DNA of 64,000 nucleotides from Romboutsia lituseburensis DSM 797 (GCF_900103615.1 NZ_FNGW01000001.1:615865-679864); one strand, 5' to 3'. Positions 44,359 to 53,318 are shown, counted from the stretch's first letter. Made by a program: numbers and translations. The notes: generated from the letters alone by a model not told the origin.

Positions 44359-45141
44359 TTAAAAATTTTTAAATATTTTAGATAAAAAACTTTTCTTTTC
44401 AGATGGATCAATTGCTTTGCTTGTATCTATATCTTCATCATCTATAACACTTTTAGGATTTTCTATAAATAATTTATTAGCTGTAGCTGGCTTATATTTA
44501 TTACATACATGCTGATATGCATCTTTCATTAATGGTCTTCTATTTTCTGCTCCGTGTGCATCTGTACCTACAAAATGAACCATATTTTGTCTCATAAGTG
44601 TCTCACAAGTACTATTTAGAGAACCTAATGACTTATGAACCATACTAGAAGCATTTACTTGTACAAGAGCTCCTTCTTGTATAGCATCATATATTATACC
44701 TGGATTTTCTTGAACTTCTTGATACCTCTCTACGTGAGCAAGTATTGGCTTATATCCTTTTAACTTAAATTCATATATTATATCACAAAGTTTTTTAGGA
44801 AACTTCACATGGGAAAATTCAATTAAAACATACTTACTCCCATTTAAAGTATATGTCTTACTCTTTGCTATCTGATCTAGTAAGTCATCACTATAATAAA
44901 GCTCTCTACCTGTTAGCACTTCTAAATCTATATTATTTTCCTTTAACATTTTGTTAAAATTTTCTGCTTCTTTTGAAACTGTTTCTATTGATTCATGGTC
45001 AAAATCTGGATGATAATGAGAAGTATTTATTATAGTTTTTATTCCTTCACTTTGAGCAATCCTTGCCATCTTTAAAGCTTCTTGCATATCTTTTGCTCCA
45101 TCGTCTATACCAGGTAATATATGGCAATGTATATCTATCAT
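44359..45141 (-). CDS. CpsB/CapC-type tyrosine-protein phosphatase (PHP domain)
   Basis: 260 residues of the PHP metal-dependent phosphatase fold: MIDIHCHILPGIDDGAKDM (metal ligands HxH), TIINTSHYHPDF, ILAHVERYQ and MVHFVGTDAHG. In pneumococci and bacilli (CpsB, YwqE) this enzyme dephosphorylates the tyrosine kinase that controls capsule and exopolysaccharide synthesis. No capsule genes or tyrosine kinase lie nearby. Ribosome binding site AGGAGG; monocistronic. Confidence 0.9.
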   Translation of the reverse strand: MIDIHCHILPGIDDGAKDMQEALKMARIAQSEGIKTIINTSHYHPDFDHESIETVSKEAENFNKMLKENNIDLEVLTGRELYYSDDLLDQIAKSKTYTLNGSKYVLIEFSHVKFPKKLCDIIYEFKLKGYKPILAHVERYQEVQENPGIIYDAIQEGALVQVNASSMVHKSLGSLNSTCETLMRQNMVHFVGTDAHGAENRRPLMKDAYQHVCNKYKPATANKLFIENPKSVIDDEDIDTSKAIDPSEKKSFLSKIFKNF

Positions 45142-45245
45142 TTATAAAATTCCTCCTAATAACTTTTCTTTCATAATTACTTCTATTCACATTAATTCAT
45201 CCATATGTATAAATAAAACCTTTAAAATACTTTAAGGAGGATGTT

Positions 45246-45581
45246 ATGAATAAAAAAGATGACTTAATACCACCTATAGCCTTTGTGATATTAATGTTAT
45301 GTGTAATAATGATGCTGTTTTCATTTTGTATAAAACTAATCCGTTTAATATTAAATACATTTGTATATTTGACAGGATTAATAACAATATTAATCGCTGT
45401 AGCTTTCTTTATCTGTATAATTTTGTTTTGCTTTAATCAATTATGTAAACACTGTCGATCTTACAAACGATGTGTACTAACTGTTAAAGATGTTTTTTAC
45501 TTGATAGTAAAATCAGAAATGATAATACTAATTAACTTATCAATTATGTATACTATTTTATTTGTTCTGTGTAGATTTTAA
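45246..45581 (+). CDS. Small membrane protein, function unknown
   Basis: 111 residues with three hydrophobic stretches (PIAFVILMLCVIMMLFSFCI; FVYLTGLITILIAVAFFICI; LINLSIMYTILFVLCRF) and a basic loop CKHCRSYKRCVL between the second and third. Strong ribosome binding site AAGGAGGATGTT. It is divergent from the CpsB-like gene. No family recognised. Confidence 0.65.
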   Translation: MNKKDDLIPPIAFVILMLCVIMMLFSFCIKLIRLILNTFVYLTGLITILIAVAFFICIILFCFNQLCKHCRSYKRCVLTVKDVFYLIVKSEMIILINLSIMYTILFVLCRF

Positions 45582-45742
45582 TATTGACTATGACGATAGT
45601 TTTAGTACTACCCTTATACACCTTATGTGTAATACTCTATCGGTATACTAAAGTAGTAGTTATTATTTATAATCTATTTATATGTATACTTTCTAAATAC
45701 TTGGCTATAAATTAAATATTATTATTTAAAAGGAGTATTAAT

Positions 45743-46276
45743 ATGTTTAAATTTATTAAATTTATAGCTATTGCCGGTGTATTGTTTCTAGGGATAAGTA
45801 TGTTTAATGATATGAAGTTTTCTGCTAAGGATTTGATTTCTAATAATACTGATATAAAAGAAACAACTAAAGCTGACAAACCAAAGGTTAATGATGGTAT
45901 TAAGTTAGATGATGTTAAGAAAAATAACCCTACTAATAATGCTGTTAGTGATAAAACTAAAAAGTCGGATAATGATTATAGTATTTTAGTTTCTTCTAAT
46001 GACTATAATGCAGTTGTTTCTTTGAATGGTGATACTAAAAAGTTTGATGTTAAGGAAGTTGGTAAAGATTTAGATAAGGTTGCTTCTGATAATTATATAA
46101 ATCTTAGTGACGAAGATTTAAAGTATCTTGAGGAACATAAAGATGAGATTTTGAATAGTTTTAAAGATGGAAGTTTAATAGATAAGTATAATCTAGTTAA
46201 CGATATGCTTAGTAAATATGATAATGATATAAGTAAAACTGATCTTATAAACCTAGCAGTAAAGTACCTAAAATAA
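45743..46276 (+). CDS. Signal-anchored Lys/Asp-rich protein, function unknown
   Basis: 177 residues. An N-terminal hydrophobic helix (residues 4-20) is followed by a hydrophilic, charged linker (30-80) and a C-terminal helical region (DLDKVASDNYINLSDEDLKYLEEHKDEI) of about 75 residues. No lipobox. Ribosome binding site AAGGAG. A terminator overlaps the stop codon. No family recognised. Confidence 0.65.
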   Translation: MFKFIKFIAIAGVLFLGISMFNDMKFSAKDLISNNTDIKETTKADKPKVNDGIKLDDVKKNNPTNNAVSDKTKKSDNDYSILVSSNDYNAVVSLNGDTKKFDVKEVGKDLDKVASDNYINLSDEDLKYLEEHKDEILNSFKDGSLIDKYNLVNDMLSKYDNDISKTDLINLAVKYLK

Positions 46277-46292
46277 TTTAGGTACTTTTTTT
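46262..46292 (+). terminator. Terminator of the gene at 45743-46276
   Basis: AAGTACCTA / TAGGTACTT stem with an 8-nt loop and a run of T on the plus strand; the stem begins inside the coding sequence. Confidence 0.88.
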
Positions 46293-46431
46293 AGCAACAA
46301 ATTAAGTGGCGTTCTATATGAATGCTATGTAAATTTTTGGTGTAACCTTTAAAATTACAACCGCATAATATATAAGGTATAAGTATGGTATAGGTTAATA
46401 TACCTATTTGAATTAAGGGGGGATAAGAAAT

Positions 46432-47046
46432 ATGGATTGTATGGAAATGCCTAAAAACGGCTCTTTAGTGAGAGTATTTCACGCGGCACCTGAGGCTCCA
46501 CCTGTAGACATATATGTTGATGATAATCTTACATTTAAAAATCTTAAATTCATGGATATCACTCAATATGTGCCTCTAGAAAAAGGTGAATATAACATAG
46601 ATATATATGCTACTGGTACAAAAGAAAATCCTGTTATAAGTCAAGTTTTAGAAATTGATGATAGTGATATATATACTGTAGCTGCTACAGGAAACTTAGA
46701 TGATTTATCTCTAATAGTTATTGAGGATTCTATATCTCAACAACCATTTGACATGTATAGTTTTTTCAGAGTAGTCCATCTATCTCCAAATGCTCCAGCT
46801 GTAGATGTTTTATTTAATGATAAAAAAGCTTTTGAGGATATTGAGTTTAGAGAAGGTAGTATGTATCAAGGTGTGTCACCTGGACAATATAGTATTAAAA
46901 TTGCCTTAAATAGTGATGGTACAGTAGTGTTACCTTTAAAGGTTACTTTAAAACCAAATAGAATTTATACTTTATATGTAGTTGGAAATGCATCTGACTT
47001 GAATGTTATTCAAAGTGTTGATGGAAATACTACTGTGTGTAGATAA
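46432..47046 (+). CDS. DUF4397 protein, two tandem domains
   Basis: 204 residues made of two homologous DUF4397 domains. Domain 1 (9-100) has VRVFHAAPEAPPVDIYVDDN and VPLEKGEYNIDIYATGT; domain 2 (105-200) has FRVVHLSPNAPAVDVLFNDK and VSPGQYSIKIALNSDG. These are immunoglobulin-like beta folds seen in surface or secreted proteins, but no signal peptide is present here, so the location is unclear. In clostridia such genes are often spore-related, which is an inference. G-rich ribosome binding site GGGGGG. Confidence 0.9.
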   Translation: MDCMEMPKNGSLVRVFHAAPEAPPVDIYVDDNLTFKNLKFMDITQYVPLEKGEYNIDIYATGTKENPVISQVLEIDDSDIYTVAATGNLDDLSLIVIEDSISQQPFDMYSFFRVVHLSPNAPAVDVLFNDKKAFEDIEFREGSMYQGVSPGQYSIKIALNSDGTVVLPLKVTLKPNRIYTLYVVGNASDLNVIQSVDGNTTVCR

Positions 47047-47047
47047 T

Positions 47048-47087
47048 AAAAAAAGAGTTAGCTGTGTATTTAGCTAACTCTTTTTTT
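47048..47087. terminator. Bidirectional terminator
   Basis: AAAAAAAGAGTTAGCT / AGCTAACTCTTTTTTT stem between the convergent DUF4397 and HprK-like genes. Confidence 0.9.
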
Positions 47088-48039
47088 ATCCTAATTTCTT
47101 CAATATTTTATCTGATCTTTGATAAATAATATTTTCTATAATTTCTATTTGCTCATTTATTGTGAATTGATTCTTAGGTCTTGTTATCTTATAAAACTTT
47201 ATATATTTTGCAATCTCTATGCACTTTTTAAAGTAATCTGCTGGAACTCCCCCCGAGTACATAAGCACTTCTATTCTAAATATATTTTTTATTATCTTTT
47301 GTAATTTTTCATTACCCGTTACTTCTACTACTTCTACTTTTTGTGTATCCCCCTGCTCTATTTCAAATAACGCTTGGAAAGGCACTTTTTCTTTTACAAA
47401 ATTATCAAGTGCTGGAACTATATACTTTATATTCATATCACTTCTAAATGGAGTAAATTTAGATGAATCATATCCTAGCTTTGTCATTGCATCTTCGCAC
47501 AATTTTTGATATCCAAATCCAGGATTTATCATAGGTATATCACTTAATTCTATAGCTCCAACATCATCAGATACAAAATCATACCCTCTTTGTCTTAAAG
47601 CAGTGGTTAAAGTAGATTTGCCTGCTCCTTTATCCCCTGTAAATATACATCCTTTATTATTTATAACTATAGATCCACCATGTATTGCAACCGTGTTTCT
47701 TTGTAATAGAATAATTCCTAAAACACTTCCTAATATGTATACTTTTAATATGTTTAAATCTGGATTTTCACAAAGCTCAATTGTTACAGTGTCACCATTT
47801 TGAATTAAATATGTACCTACGTTGTTTATATGAAACCACACTTCATCACTATTGTAACCAGCTATTTCTTTTTTATCTATTTTTTGCTTTATATTTTCAT
47901 TCATAAAACCAAAAATAATTTTAACATCTATGTTATCTTTATAAATTAGATCTAATATTGTTAATTCCGGTATCATTATTTCTGATTCTAAATTTAAACC
48001 ATAAACATTATAAAAATATTTTTTATCTTTTACACACAT
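47086..48039 (-). CDS. HPr-kinase-like protein (RiPP-type serine kinase)
   Basis: 317 residues from the ATG at 48039 (ribosome binding site AGGAGAAAAAT; the frame opens at 48066). Residues 1-115 are a beta-rich N-terminal domain; the C-terminal part is an HprK/P-like kinase with P-loop GDKGAGKST (135-143), FVSDDVGAI (Asp158/Asp159) and a preceding VAIHGGSIVI. It lacks the rest of a true HPr kinase and is like the PadeK/ThcoK kinases, which phosphorylate the C-terminal Ser of lasso-peptide precursors. A short peptide gene lies 113 nt upstream on the same strand. Confidence 0.8.
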   Translation of the reverse strand: MCVKDKKYFYNVYGLNLESEIMIPELTILDLIYKDNIDVKIIFGFMNENIKQKIDKKEIAGYNSDEVWFHINNVGTYLIQNGDTVTIELCENPDLNILKVYILGSVLGIILLQRNTVAIHGGSIVINNKGCIFTGDKGAGKSTLTTALRQRGYDFVSDDVGAIELSDIPMINPGFGYQKLCEDAMTKLGYDSSKFTPFRSDMNIKYIVPALDNFVKEKVPFQALFEIEQGDTQKVEVVEVTGNEKLQKIIKNIFRIEVLMYSGGVPADYFKKCIEIAKYIKFYKITRPKNQFTINEQIEIIENIIYQRSDKILKKLG

Positions 48040-48152
48040 ATTTTTCTCCTGACTATATAAATTCATTATTTTTTAATAATATCATTTCTATAGTCATATT
48101 TTAATTATACTTTTGTATAATTTTACAGTTAATAATTAAAAGTTTTACTATT

Positions 48153-48353
48153 TTAGGAATCCTGTCTAGTCCAATGTTCTGTCCCATTTGGCTTATCTTT
48201 CCAAAATTCTTTTAAATGATCAAATACACTATCTATTGAATCATATTTATTATTACAACTACAACTCCAACTTGAACGTGTATGTTTATGTTCTTTTGTG
48301 CTTTGTATTCCTAGCACTAAAATATTTGGCTTTATCCAATTTTTCTTGTTCAT
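48153..48353 (-). CDS. Candidate RiPP precursor peptide 1
   Basis: 66 residues behind a strong ribosome binding site (GAGGGGG). The N-terminus carries W6-x-x-P9-x-I11-x-x-x-G15 and Thr19, matching the lasso-type leader pattern YxxPxLxxxG ... T. The C-terminal part has two Cys (31, 33), several Trp/His and a terminal Ser66. It is immediately upstream of the HprK-like gene in the same orientation. No signal peptide. Not seen to match any described mature peptide; an unrelated small protein is possible. Confidence 0.6.
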   Translation of the reverse strand: MNKKNWIKPNILVLGIQSTKEHKHTRSSWSCSCNNKYDSIDSVFDHLKEFWKDKPNGTEHWTRQDS

Positions 48354-48633
48354 ATTTTATATACCCCCTCTAATAGTTTTTTTTATTTATCTACATTTTT
48401 TTACCTTTTATATAAAATTATATTTCTTATTACAGTAATATAGAATAACTCTTGTATGTTATTTTATATATATACATAAGTATTAATTTTATTAATACAC
48501 GTATATAATACCTAAGAATTATCTTTAGACCCAAAGTAGTTATTCTTAATTCATTTTATAGATTTGTAATTTCTAAACACTTATAATCTATTTGTTAATT
48601 AAGCTTTTAATATTAATTGGGGGATATTTTAAA
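48354..48633. other. Intergenic region between precursor 1 and the ABC exporter
   Basis: AT-rich divergent promoter region. No ORF with a ribosome binding site and no RNA element were found. Confidence 0.6.
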
Positions 48634-50331
48634 ATGAAAGAAACAATAAATAAATTGAAATGGATTTATAAAAAAAGTAAACCTGGTATTGTAACGCTTA
48701 CAGTTGCAACTATTATAGGTTCTATATTGTCTGCTATAAGTGTATACAATGCTATGATTTCAAAGTCATTAATAGATTCTGCTATAAATAAAAATCTAGA
48801 CTCTGTGATTAAGTGGCTTGTTATAATGGGATCTATTATGCTTTCATCTATATTATTAAGTACACTTAGATCATTTTTATCTACTTATTCATCTAATAAA
48901 ATATTAAATGAACTTCAAAAAGAATATTTTAGTCACCTTGCTTATAGCGAATGGATGGAGCTTTCAAAATTCCACAGTGCTGGATTAATGACTAGAATAA
49001 CTAGTGATACTTCAACTATTAACAATTTTATATGTGGTACTATTCCATCTATAATTACCTCTATTATAATGCTTGGTATTTCTTTTTTTACTTTATTAAA
49101 AATAGAACCTAATTTAGCAATATTTACAATTGTGATTTTGCCTATTATAGGATTAATAAATAAGCTATGTTCAAGAAGACTAAAAAAGTTCTATAAAGAC
49201 ATACAAGATAAAAACATTGAATATACTTCATTTGTTCAAGAATCACTTCAAAACCTTATGATTGTAAAAACATTTTGTAATGAGAAAAAAACAATTAATA
49301 ATTTAGATAGAATACAAAATCAAAAACTAAAATTATCGTTAAAACAAAGCTTGTTTACTTCTTTAACTGGTATGCTTTTCTCTATAGGATCTTCTGCTGC
49401 TTACTTCGTGGTATTTTGTTGGGGGGCATTAAGCTTAGTTAAAGGAGCTATAACATTTGGTACTATGACTGCTCTACTTCAATTATTTAATAAAATAGAA
49501 TACCCTTTATCTAGCTTAATGGGATGCTATTCTCCTATAATTTCCTCATTAGCTGCAACTGAAAGACTTATGGAGATTGAATCATTAGCCTTAGAAAAAG
49601 GAACTAATAACATGAATGTGTTAATAAGCAATAAGCCAGTTATAAAACTTGATAATGTATCTTTTGGCTATAAAGAAGATGTTAATATATTAAAAAACAT
49701 TTCATGTACTATAAATCCTGGTGAAACAATAGCTATAGTAGGACCTTCTGGACAAGGAAAAACTACTTTAATTAGACTATTGTTATCATTAATACATCCT
49801 GAAAATGGTGATATTTACTTAAAAAATAATAATTTTAAAGAATTACTATCAAAAGATCATCGTAATTTAATATCTTATATACCTCAAGGAAATACTTTAT
49901 TCTCTGGAACAATAACAGAGAACTTATTATATGGAAATAAAGATGCAACTTATGAGGATATTTTAAAAGCATGTGAGCTGTCTTGTTCACTTGATTTTAT
50001 AAATAAATTAGATGAAGGATTTGATACTAAAATAGGAGAAAAAGGTCTTGGATTATCAGAAGGTCAAGCTCAAAGAATTGCTATTGCTAGAGCATTTTTA
50101 AGAACTAAACCTATACTTATATTAGATGAAGCTACCTCTGCTTTAGACGAAAAAACAGAAGTTAGTGTCTTAGAATCAATTAAAAATTTAGAGCACAAAC
50201 CTACGTGCATTATCATTACACATAGACCTAAGGCTTTATCTATATGTGATAGAATATTGAGATTAGATAATGGATATCTAATAGAGGAAGATCGTAATGA
50301 TATCCCTAAATTAGAAATTAGTCTAGCATAA
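48634..50331 (+). CDS. ABC exporter, fused permease and ATPase, LSEGQ type
   Basis: 565 residues from the ATG at 48634 (ribosome binding site GGGGG; the upstream frame to 48592 lacks one). Six membrane helices (15-300), then an ATPase with Walker A GPSGQGKTT, a signature of the LSEGQ variant (GLSEGQAQRIAIARA) instead of LSGGQ, Walker B ILILDEATSALD and the switch IITHRPKAL. The LSEGQ form is common in exporters next to lasso and other RiPP clusters. No peptidase domain is present. It is divergent from precursor 1 and probably exports the modified peptide. Confidence 0.88.
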   Translation: MKETINKLKWIYKKSKPGIVTLTVATIIGSILSAISVYNAMISKSLIDSAINKNLDSVIKWLVIMGSIMLSSILLSTLRSFLSTYSSNKILNELQKEYFSHLAYSEWMELSKFHSAGLMTRITSDTSTINNFICGTIPSIITSIIMLGISFFTLLKIEPNLAIFTIVILPIIGLINKLCSRRLKKFYKDIQDKNIEYTSFVQESLQNLMIVKTFCNEKKTINNLDRIQNQKLKLSLKQSLFTSLTGMLFSIGSSAAYFVVFCWGALSLVKGAITFGTMTALLQLFNKIEYPLSSLMGCYSPIISSLAATERLMEIESLALEKGTNNMNVLISNKPVIKLDNVSFGYKEDVNILKNISCTINPGETIAIVGPSGQGKTTLIRLLLSLIHPENGDIYLKNNNFKELLSKDHRNLISYIPQGNTLFSGTITENLLYGNKDATYEDILKACELSCSLDFINKLDEGFDTKIGEKGLGLSEGQAQRIAIARAFLRTKPILILDEATSALDEKTEVSVLESIKNLEHKPTCIIITHRPKALSICDRILRLDNGYLIEEDRNDIPKLEISLA

Positions 50332-50556
50332 CTACTTATCACAAGTGCCCAGTAATACTACTCCCAAGAGTAATTTTATAATTCGTCAAAAAAACTTAAA
50401 ATCTATCATATAACTATTTATTTCCATGAAATGGATTTTATTTTATATATCTGTAAAATTCATTAACTAAAAATCAAGATAATAATAATTACTATAATGA
50501 AATTGATAGTAACTAAATAAATGTATATGACTAAAATTTAACGTGGGGGATTTATA

Positions 50557-51540
50557 ATGAAGATGAAAAAAAAATTATCAATGGGGTCTTTAGGGGCACT
50601 TGCACTTACTTTGACTAGTATTGCAGCTGTAAGCGCTCAGTCGGCTCAAGCAGAAACTTTACAGAATCTTAATTTTAGAACAGGTCCTGGTACAAGTTAT
50701 CCAGTAATATCAACGTTAAAAAAAGGTACAACTGTAAATATAGTTGAAAAATCTGGAAGCTGGACATTAATAAAGTATAATAACACAGTTGGATATGTAT
50801 CTTCTAATTACTTAAAAAACATAACTGCTACTAATAAGCCACCTCAGGATAATAATCAAAATAATAATAATTCTTTTAAGCTTATGGAATGTAGCACTGC
50901 TAGTTTGAACGTAAGAAAAGGTCCTTCTACTTCTGATTCCATAATTGGAAAAGTATATAAAACAGATAGAGTTTATGTAGCATACACTACATCTAATGGA
51001 TGGAGTAGAATAAAGTATGGCAGTGGATATGGATATGTTAGCTCTCAATACTTAAAAGATGTAAAAGATAATAATAACGGTAATAATAACAGCGGAAATA
51101 ACAACAACAATAATAATAACAATAATAGTGGAAGTAATAATGTTAATGCTACAATGCAATGTAATGTAACTTCTTTGAATATAAGAAAAGGTCCTACTCC
51201 AAACGATCCTATTGTAGGTAGTTTGAAGTATAAAGACAAGGTAAACGTTGTATCTAATTTAAGTAATGGATGGTCTAAAATCAGCTTCAATGGCGGATAT
51301 GCGTATGTAAGTACACAATATCTTTCTAAGTCTGAAACTACTACTCCATCAAATTCATCATTTATGAAATGTAATACAGATGTACTAAATGTTAGAAGTG
51401 GTCCATCTAGTTCTGAAAATATTATAGGAAAGTTAAGAAAAGGTGAAAAAGTAGAGGTTTTATATAACTTAAATTCTGGTTGGGTTAGAATTAAGTTTAA
51501 TAATAGTTACGGATATGTTGCTGGCTCTTATTTAATTTAA
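50557..51540 (+). CDS. Secreted protein with four bacterial SH3 domains
   Basis: 327 residues. A signal peptide (MKMKKKLSMGSLGALALTLT..., cleavage near AQAE) is followed by four SH3b domains. Each contains the signature LNxRxGPxxSxxxIGxLxKGxKVxV ... GWxxIxxNxxxGYVSxxYL (roughly residues 35-88, 110-165, 198-250 and 265-325). Linkers are Asn/Gly-rich with AAT/AAC tracts. Such proteins bind peptidoglycan. A role with the neighbouring ABC exporter is not evident. Terminator downstream. Confidence 0.92.
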   Translation: MKMKKKLSMGSLGALALTLTSIAAVSAQSAQAETLQNLNFRTGPGTSYPVISTLKKGTTVNIVEKSGSWTLIKYNNTVGYVSSNYLKNITATNKPPQDNNQNNNNSFKLMECSTASLNVRKGPSTSDSIIGKVYKTDRVYVAYTTSNGWSRIKYGSGYGYVSSQYLKDVKDNNNGNNNSGNNNNNNNNNNSGSNNVNATMQCNVTSLNIRKGPTPNDPIVGSLKYKDKVNVVSNLSNGWSKISFNGGYAYVSTQYLSKSETTTPSNSSFMKCNTDVLNVRSGPSSSENIIGKLRKGEKVEVLYNLNSGWVRIKFNNSYGYVAGSYLI

Positions 51541-51568
51541 TTGTAATTGATAAATTTAAATATAAGTA

Positions 51569-51603
51569 AAAAGATTAAGTAGTTTGTTACTTAATCTTTT
51601 TTT
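51569..51603. terminator. Terminator of the SH3 gene
   Basis: AAAAGATTAAGTA / TACTTAATCTTTT stem followed by TTTTT; works on the plus strand and possibly the minus. Confidence 0.88.
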
Positions 51604-51642
51604 GTTTTTATTGAATCATACAACTATTTACATATTAATTTG

Positions 51643-51828
51643 TTAACTTTCATTAATAGAGTGATTTTTTGGATGCCATTGACCATGAAATCCACACCAT
51701 TCCCAAGTAGGATGCTGAGATGGTTTATTATTAGGATCTTTGTACTCACCATTTCCATTTCCATTACCTTTTCCATAAGTTTCTTTTAACCCCAAACTGA
51801 TAATCTTAGGTTGTTCCCATATTTTCAT
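51643..51828 (-). CDS. Candidate RiPP precursor peptide 2
   Basis: 61 residues behind a strong ribosome binding site (GGGGGGAAACTT). Leader-like start MKIWEQPKIISLGLKETYG contains W4-x-x-P7-x-I9-x-x-x-G13 and the T-x-G (17-19) that in lasso peptides marks the cleavage site. The tail has a Gly/Asn repeat (19-27), an aromatic stretch HPTWEWCGFHGQWHP with one Cys and ends in Ser61. It shares the leader motif with precursor 1. The gene is monocistronic; the ATP-grasp gene upstream has its own terminator. Confidence 0.6.
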   Translation of the reverse strand: MKIWEQPKIISLGLKETYGKGNGNGNGEYKDPNNKPSQHPTWEWCGFHGQWHPKNHSINES

Positions 51829-52008
51829 AAGTTTCCCCCCTTTTTAATTTATATAAATCTTAATAGAACAGCAAATATTATATATATATTATATTTTCAA
51901 AATTTTCTCAATAAAATTACACCTTAGCATAATTTTAATACTACATAGTGTTTTAAATCAGAATAATTAGTGTTATTTACAATTACAATATATAACTGCT
52001 CAAAAACT

Positions 52009-52052
52009 AAATAAAGAGAGTGATACAATTATATGTATCACTCTCTTTATTT
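52009..52052 (-). terminator. Terminator of the ATP-grasp gene
   Basis: 19-bp stem AAATAAAGAGAGTGATACA / TGTATCACTCTCTTTATTT with a 6-nt loop. Confidence 0.85.
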
Positions 52053-52091
52053 ATATAAATTTGACTATTCAAATTTAATATTCAAACAAAA

Positions 52092-52919
52092 CTACTTCTC
52101 TTCTAACACTCTATTCACTGATTTAACCAATGACTTTATAAACTTATCTTGTACATCAGATGATAACTCAAGAACTGAAAGGTACGGATTTAAATCCTCT
52201 AACTCAACTAGTAAAAGTTCTCCATTTTCATCTCTACAAGCATCTATTCTTTGAATTCCATGGTCTATATTATTCCACTCTATAAATTTATTAGCAAATT
52301 CTAAATCTTCTTTAGTTGCCTTATACTCCTTAAGTTCCCATCTCTTAGATTTATCAGGAGCGTAAAGAGCATATTGGAAGTCTTTATCTATAAAATAAAA
52401 AGAGACTTCATATTCAAAGTTTATAGCTGGTTGGATAAGTGTATTTCTATCTTCTTTAGAAACTTTCTTATAAACTTCATCCTTAGATATGATTTCCATT
52501 CCGATTGAATCTGCTCCATCTTTAGGTTTTATAACATATTTATCAACATTAGGTAATTTATCAAAATTATCTATTCTATCTATAGTTTTTATTACTGGAT
52601 AATTTAAATTAGTTAATTCAAGTAAATAATCTTTTCCGTTCATATCCCCTTTTCCATCAAAAGAATTATATGTTTTAAGATTATTAGCTTTTATTTTATT
52701 TCTAAATTTATTATATTCATCTGGAAAATTAGCTACCGGTCCAGCATTTCTAAATATAGTTAAATCAAATTCATCATTAAATGAGTCCATATCTTTTGGA
52801 TTGCATATAACTAGTTTAAACTCATCTCTTAGTTTTGAAGTTATAAATAAATCTTCCTCATAATACCTTCTTCCATTGGCATTATAATACAAGTCTGTTA
52901 CAAACAATATTTTCTTCAT
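52092..52919 (-). CDS. ATP-grasp domain protein
   Basis: 275 residues. N-terminal Rossmann-like region (1-100: ILFVTDLYYNANGRRYYEED) and an ATP-grasp core: the lysine region NVDKYVIKPKDGADSIGMEI, the adenine-pocket strand TLIQPAINFEYEVSFYFI, and the metal-binding QRIDACRDENGELLLVELEDLNP. These enzymes join a carboxylate to an amine or thiol; in some RiPP systems they form crosslinks. The substrate here is unknown. It lies 264 nt before candidate precursor 2 on the same strand. Confidence 0.82.
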   Translation of the reverse strand: MKKILFVTDLYYNANGRRYYEEDLFITSKLRDEFKLVICNPKDMDSFNDEFDLTIFRNAGPVANFPDEYNKFRNKIKANNLKTYNSFDGKGDMNGKDYLLELTNLNYPVIKTIDRIDNFDKLPNVDKYVIKPKDGADSIGMEIISKDEVYKKVSKEDRNTLIQPAINFEYEVSFYFIDKDFQYALYAPDKSKRWELKEYKATKEDLEFANKFIEWNNIDHGIQRIDACRDENGELLLVELEDLNPYLSVLELSSDVQDKFIKSLVKSVNRVLEEK

Positions 52920-53011
52920 ATGCTCATCTCCTTTTTTATATACTTTAACAGAAAATAATATATATGCAATAAAAATTTCAAAATAAATATTAAAAAGTTG
53001 ATGAGTGCATA

Positions 53012-53275
53012 CTAATAATTAGTGTAAATATATATTGCAGAAACTAATGTTATAATTGATTGCATTGCATATTTAGATATATTTTTATTATCTTTATTCT
53101 TGCATGAACCATATAAATCTATGAGATAATTAATTGTATGAATTAGAAATATAGATGCTAAGGTCTTATAAATATTTGTCATCTTTAATATAATAAACAT
53201 CCCACTTGTTATAATTACTATATCCATTAAATTCTCTCTGTAGTCTTTTATAAATTTTTCTATAAGATTTTGCAT
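53012..53275 (-). CDS. Small membrane protein, function unknown
   Basis: 87 residues from the ATG at 53275 (ribosome binding site AAGGGA; longer frame to 53302 less likely). Two hydrophobic helices in the middle and end (MDIVIITSGMFIILKM; YAMQSIITLVSAIYIYTNY). It follows the CPBP protease gene by 43 nt, so they may be co-transcribed. No family recognised. Confidence 0.6.
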   Translation of the reverse strand: MQNLIEKFIKDYRENLMDIVIITSGMFIILKMTNIYKTLASIFLIHTINYLIDLYGSCKNKDNKNISKYAMQSIITLVSAIYIYTNY

Positions 53276-53318
53276 GTCTATTCCCTTCATATTTAACGTC
53301 AAAATTATATTATATATA

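Noticed and set aside
39828..45656. Shared 15-mer GGTATACTAAAGTAG at 39828-39842 and 45642-45656
   Set aside because: Orientation and distance relative to nearby genes differ, so it may be chance in AT-rich sequence; no role can be assigned.
47086..52919. Calling the peptide locus a lasso-peptide cluster
   Set aside because: The leader-like motif and kinase fit, but no cyclase (asparagine-synthetase-like), RRE or transglutaminase-like peptidase is present, and the ring-acceptor residue in precursor 2 is at an unusual position.
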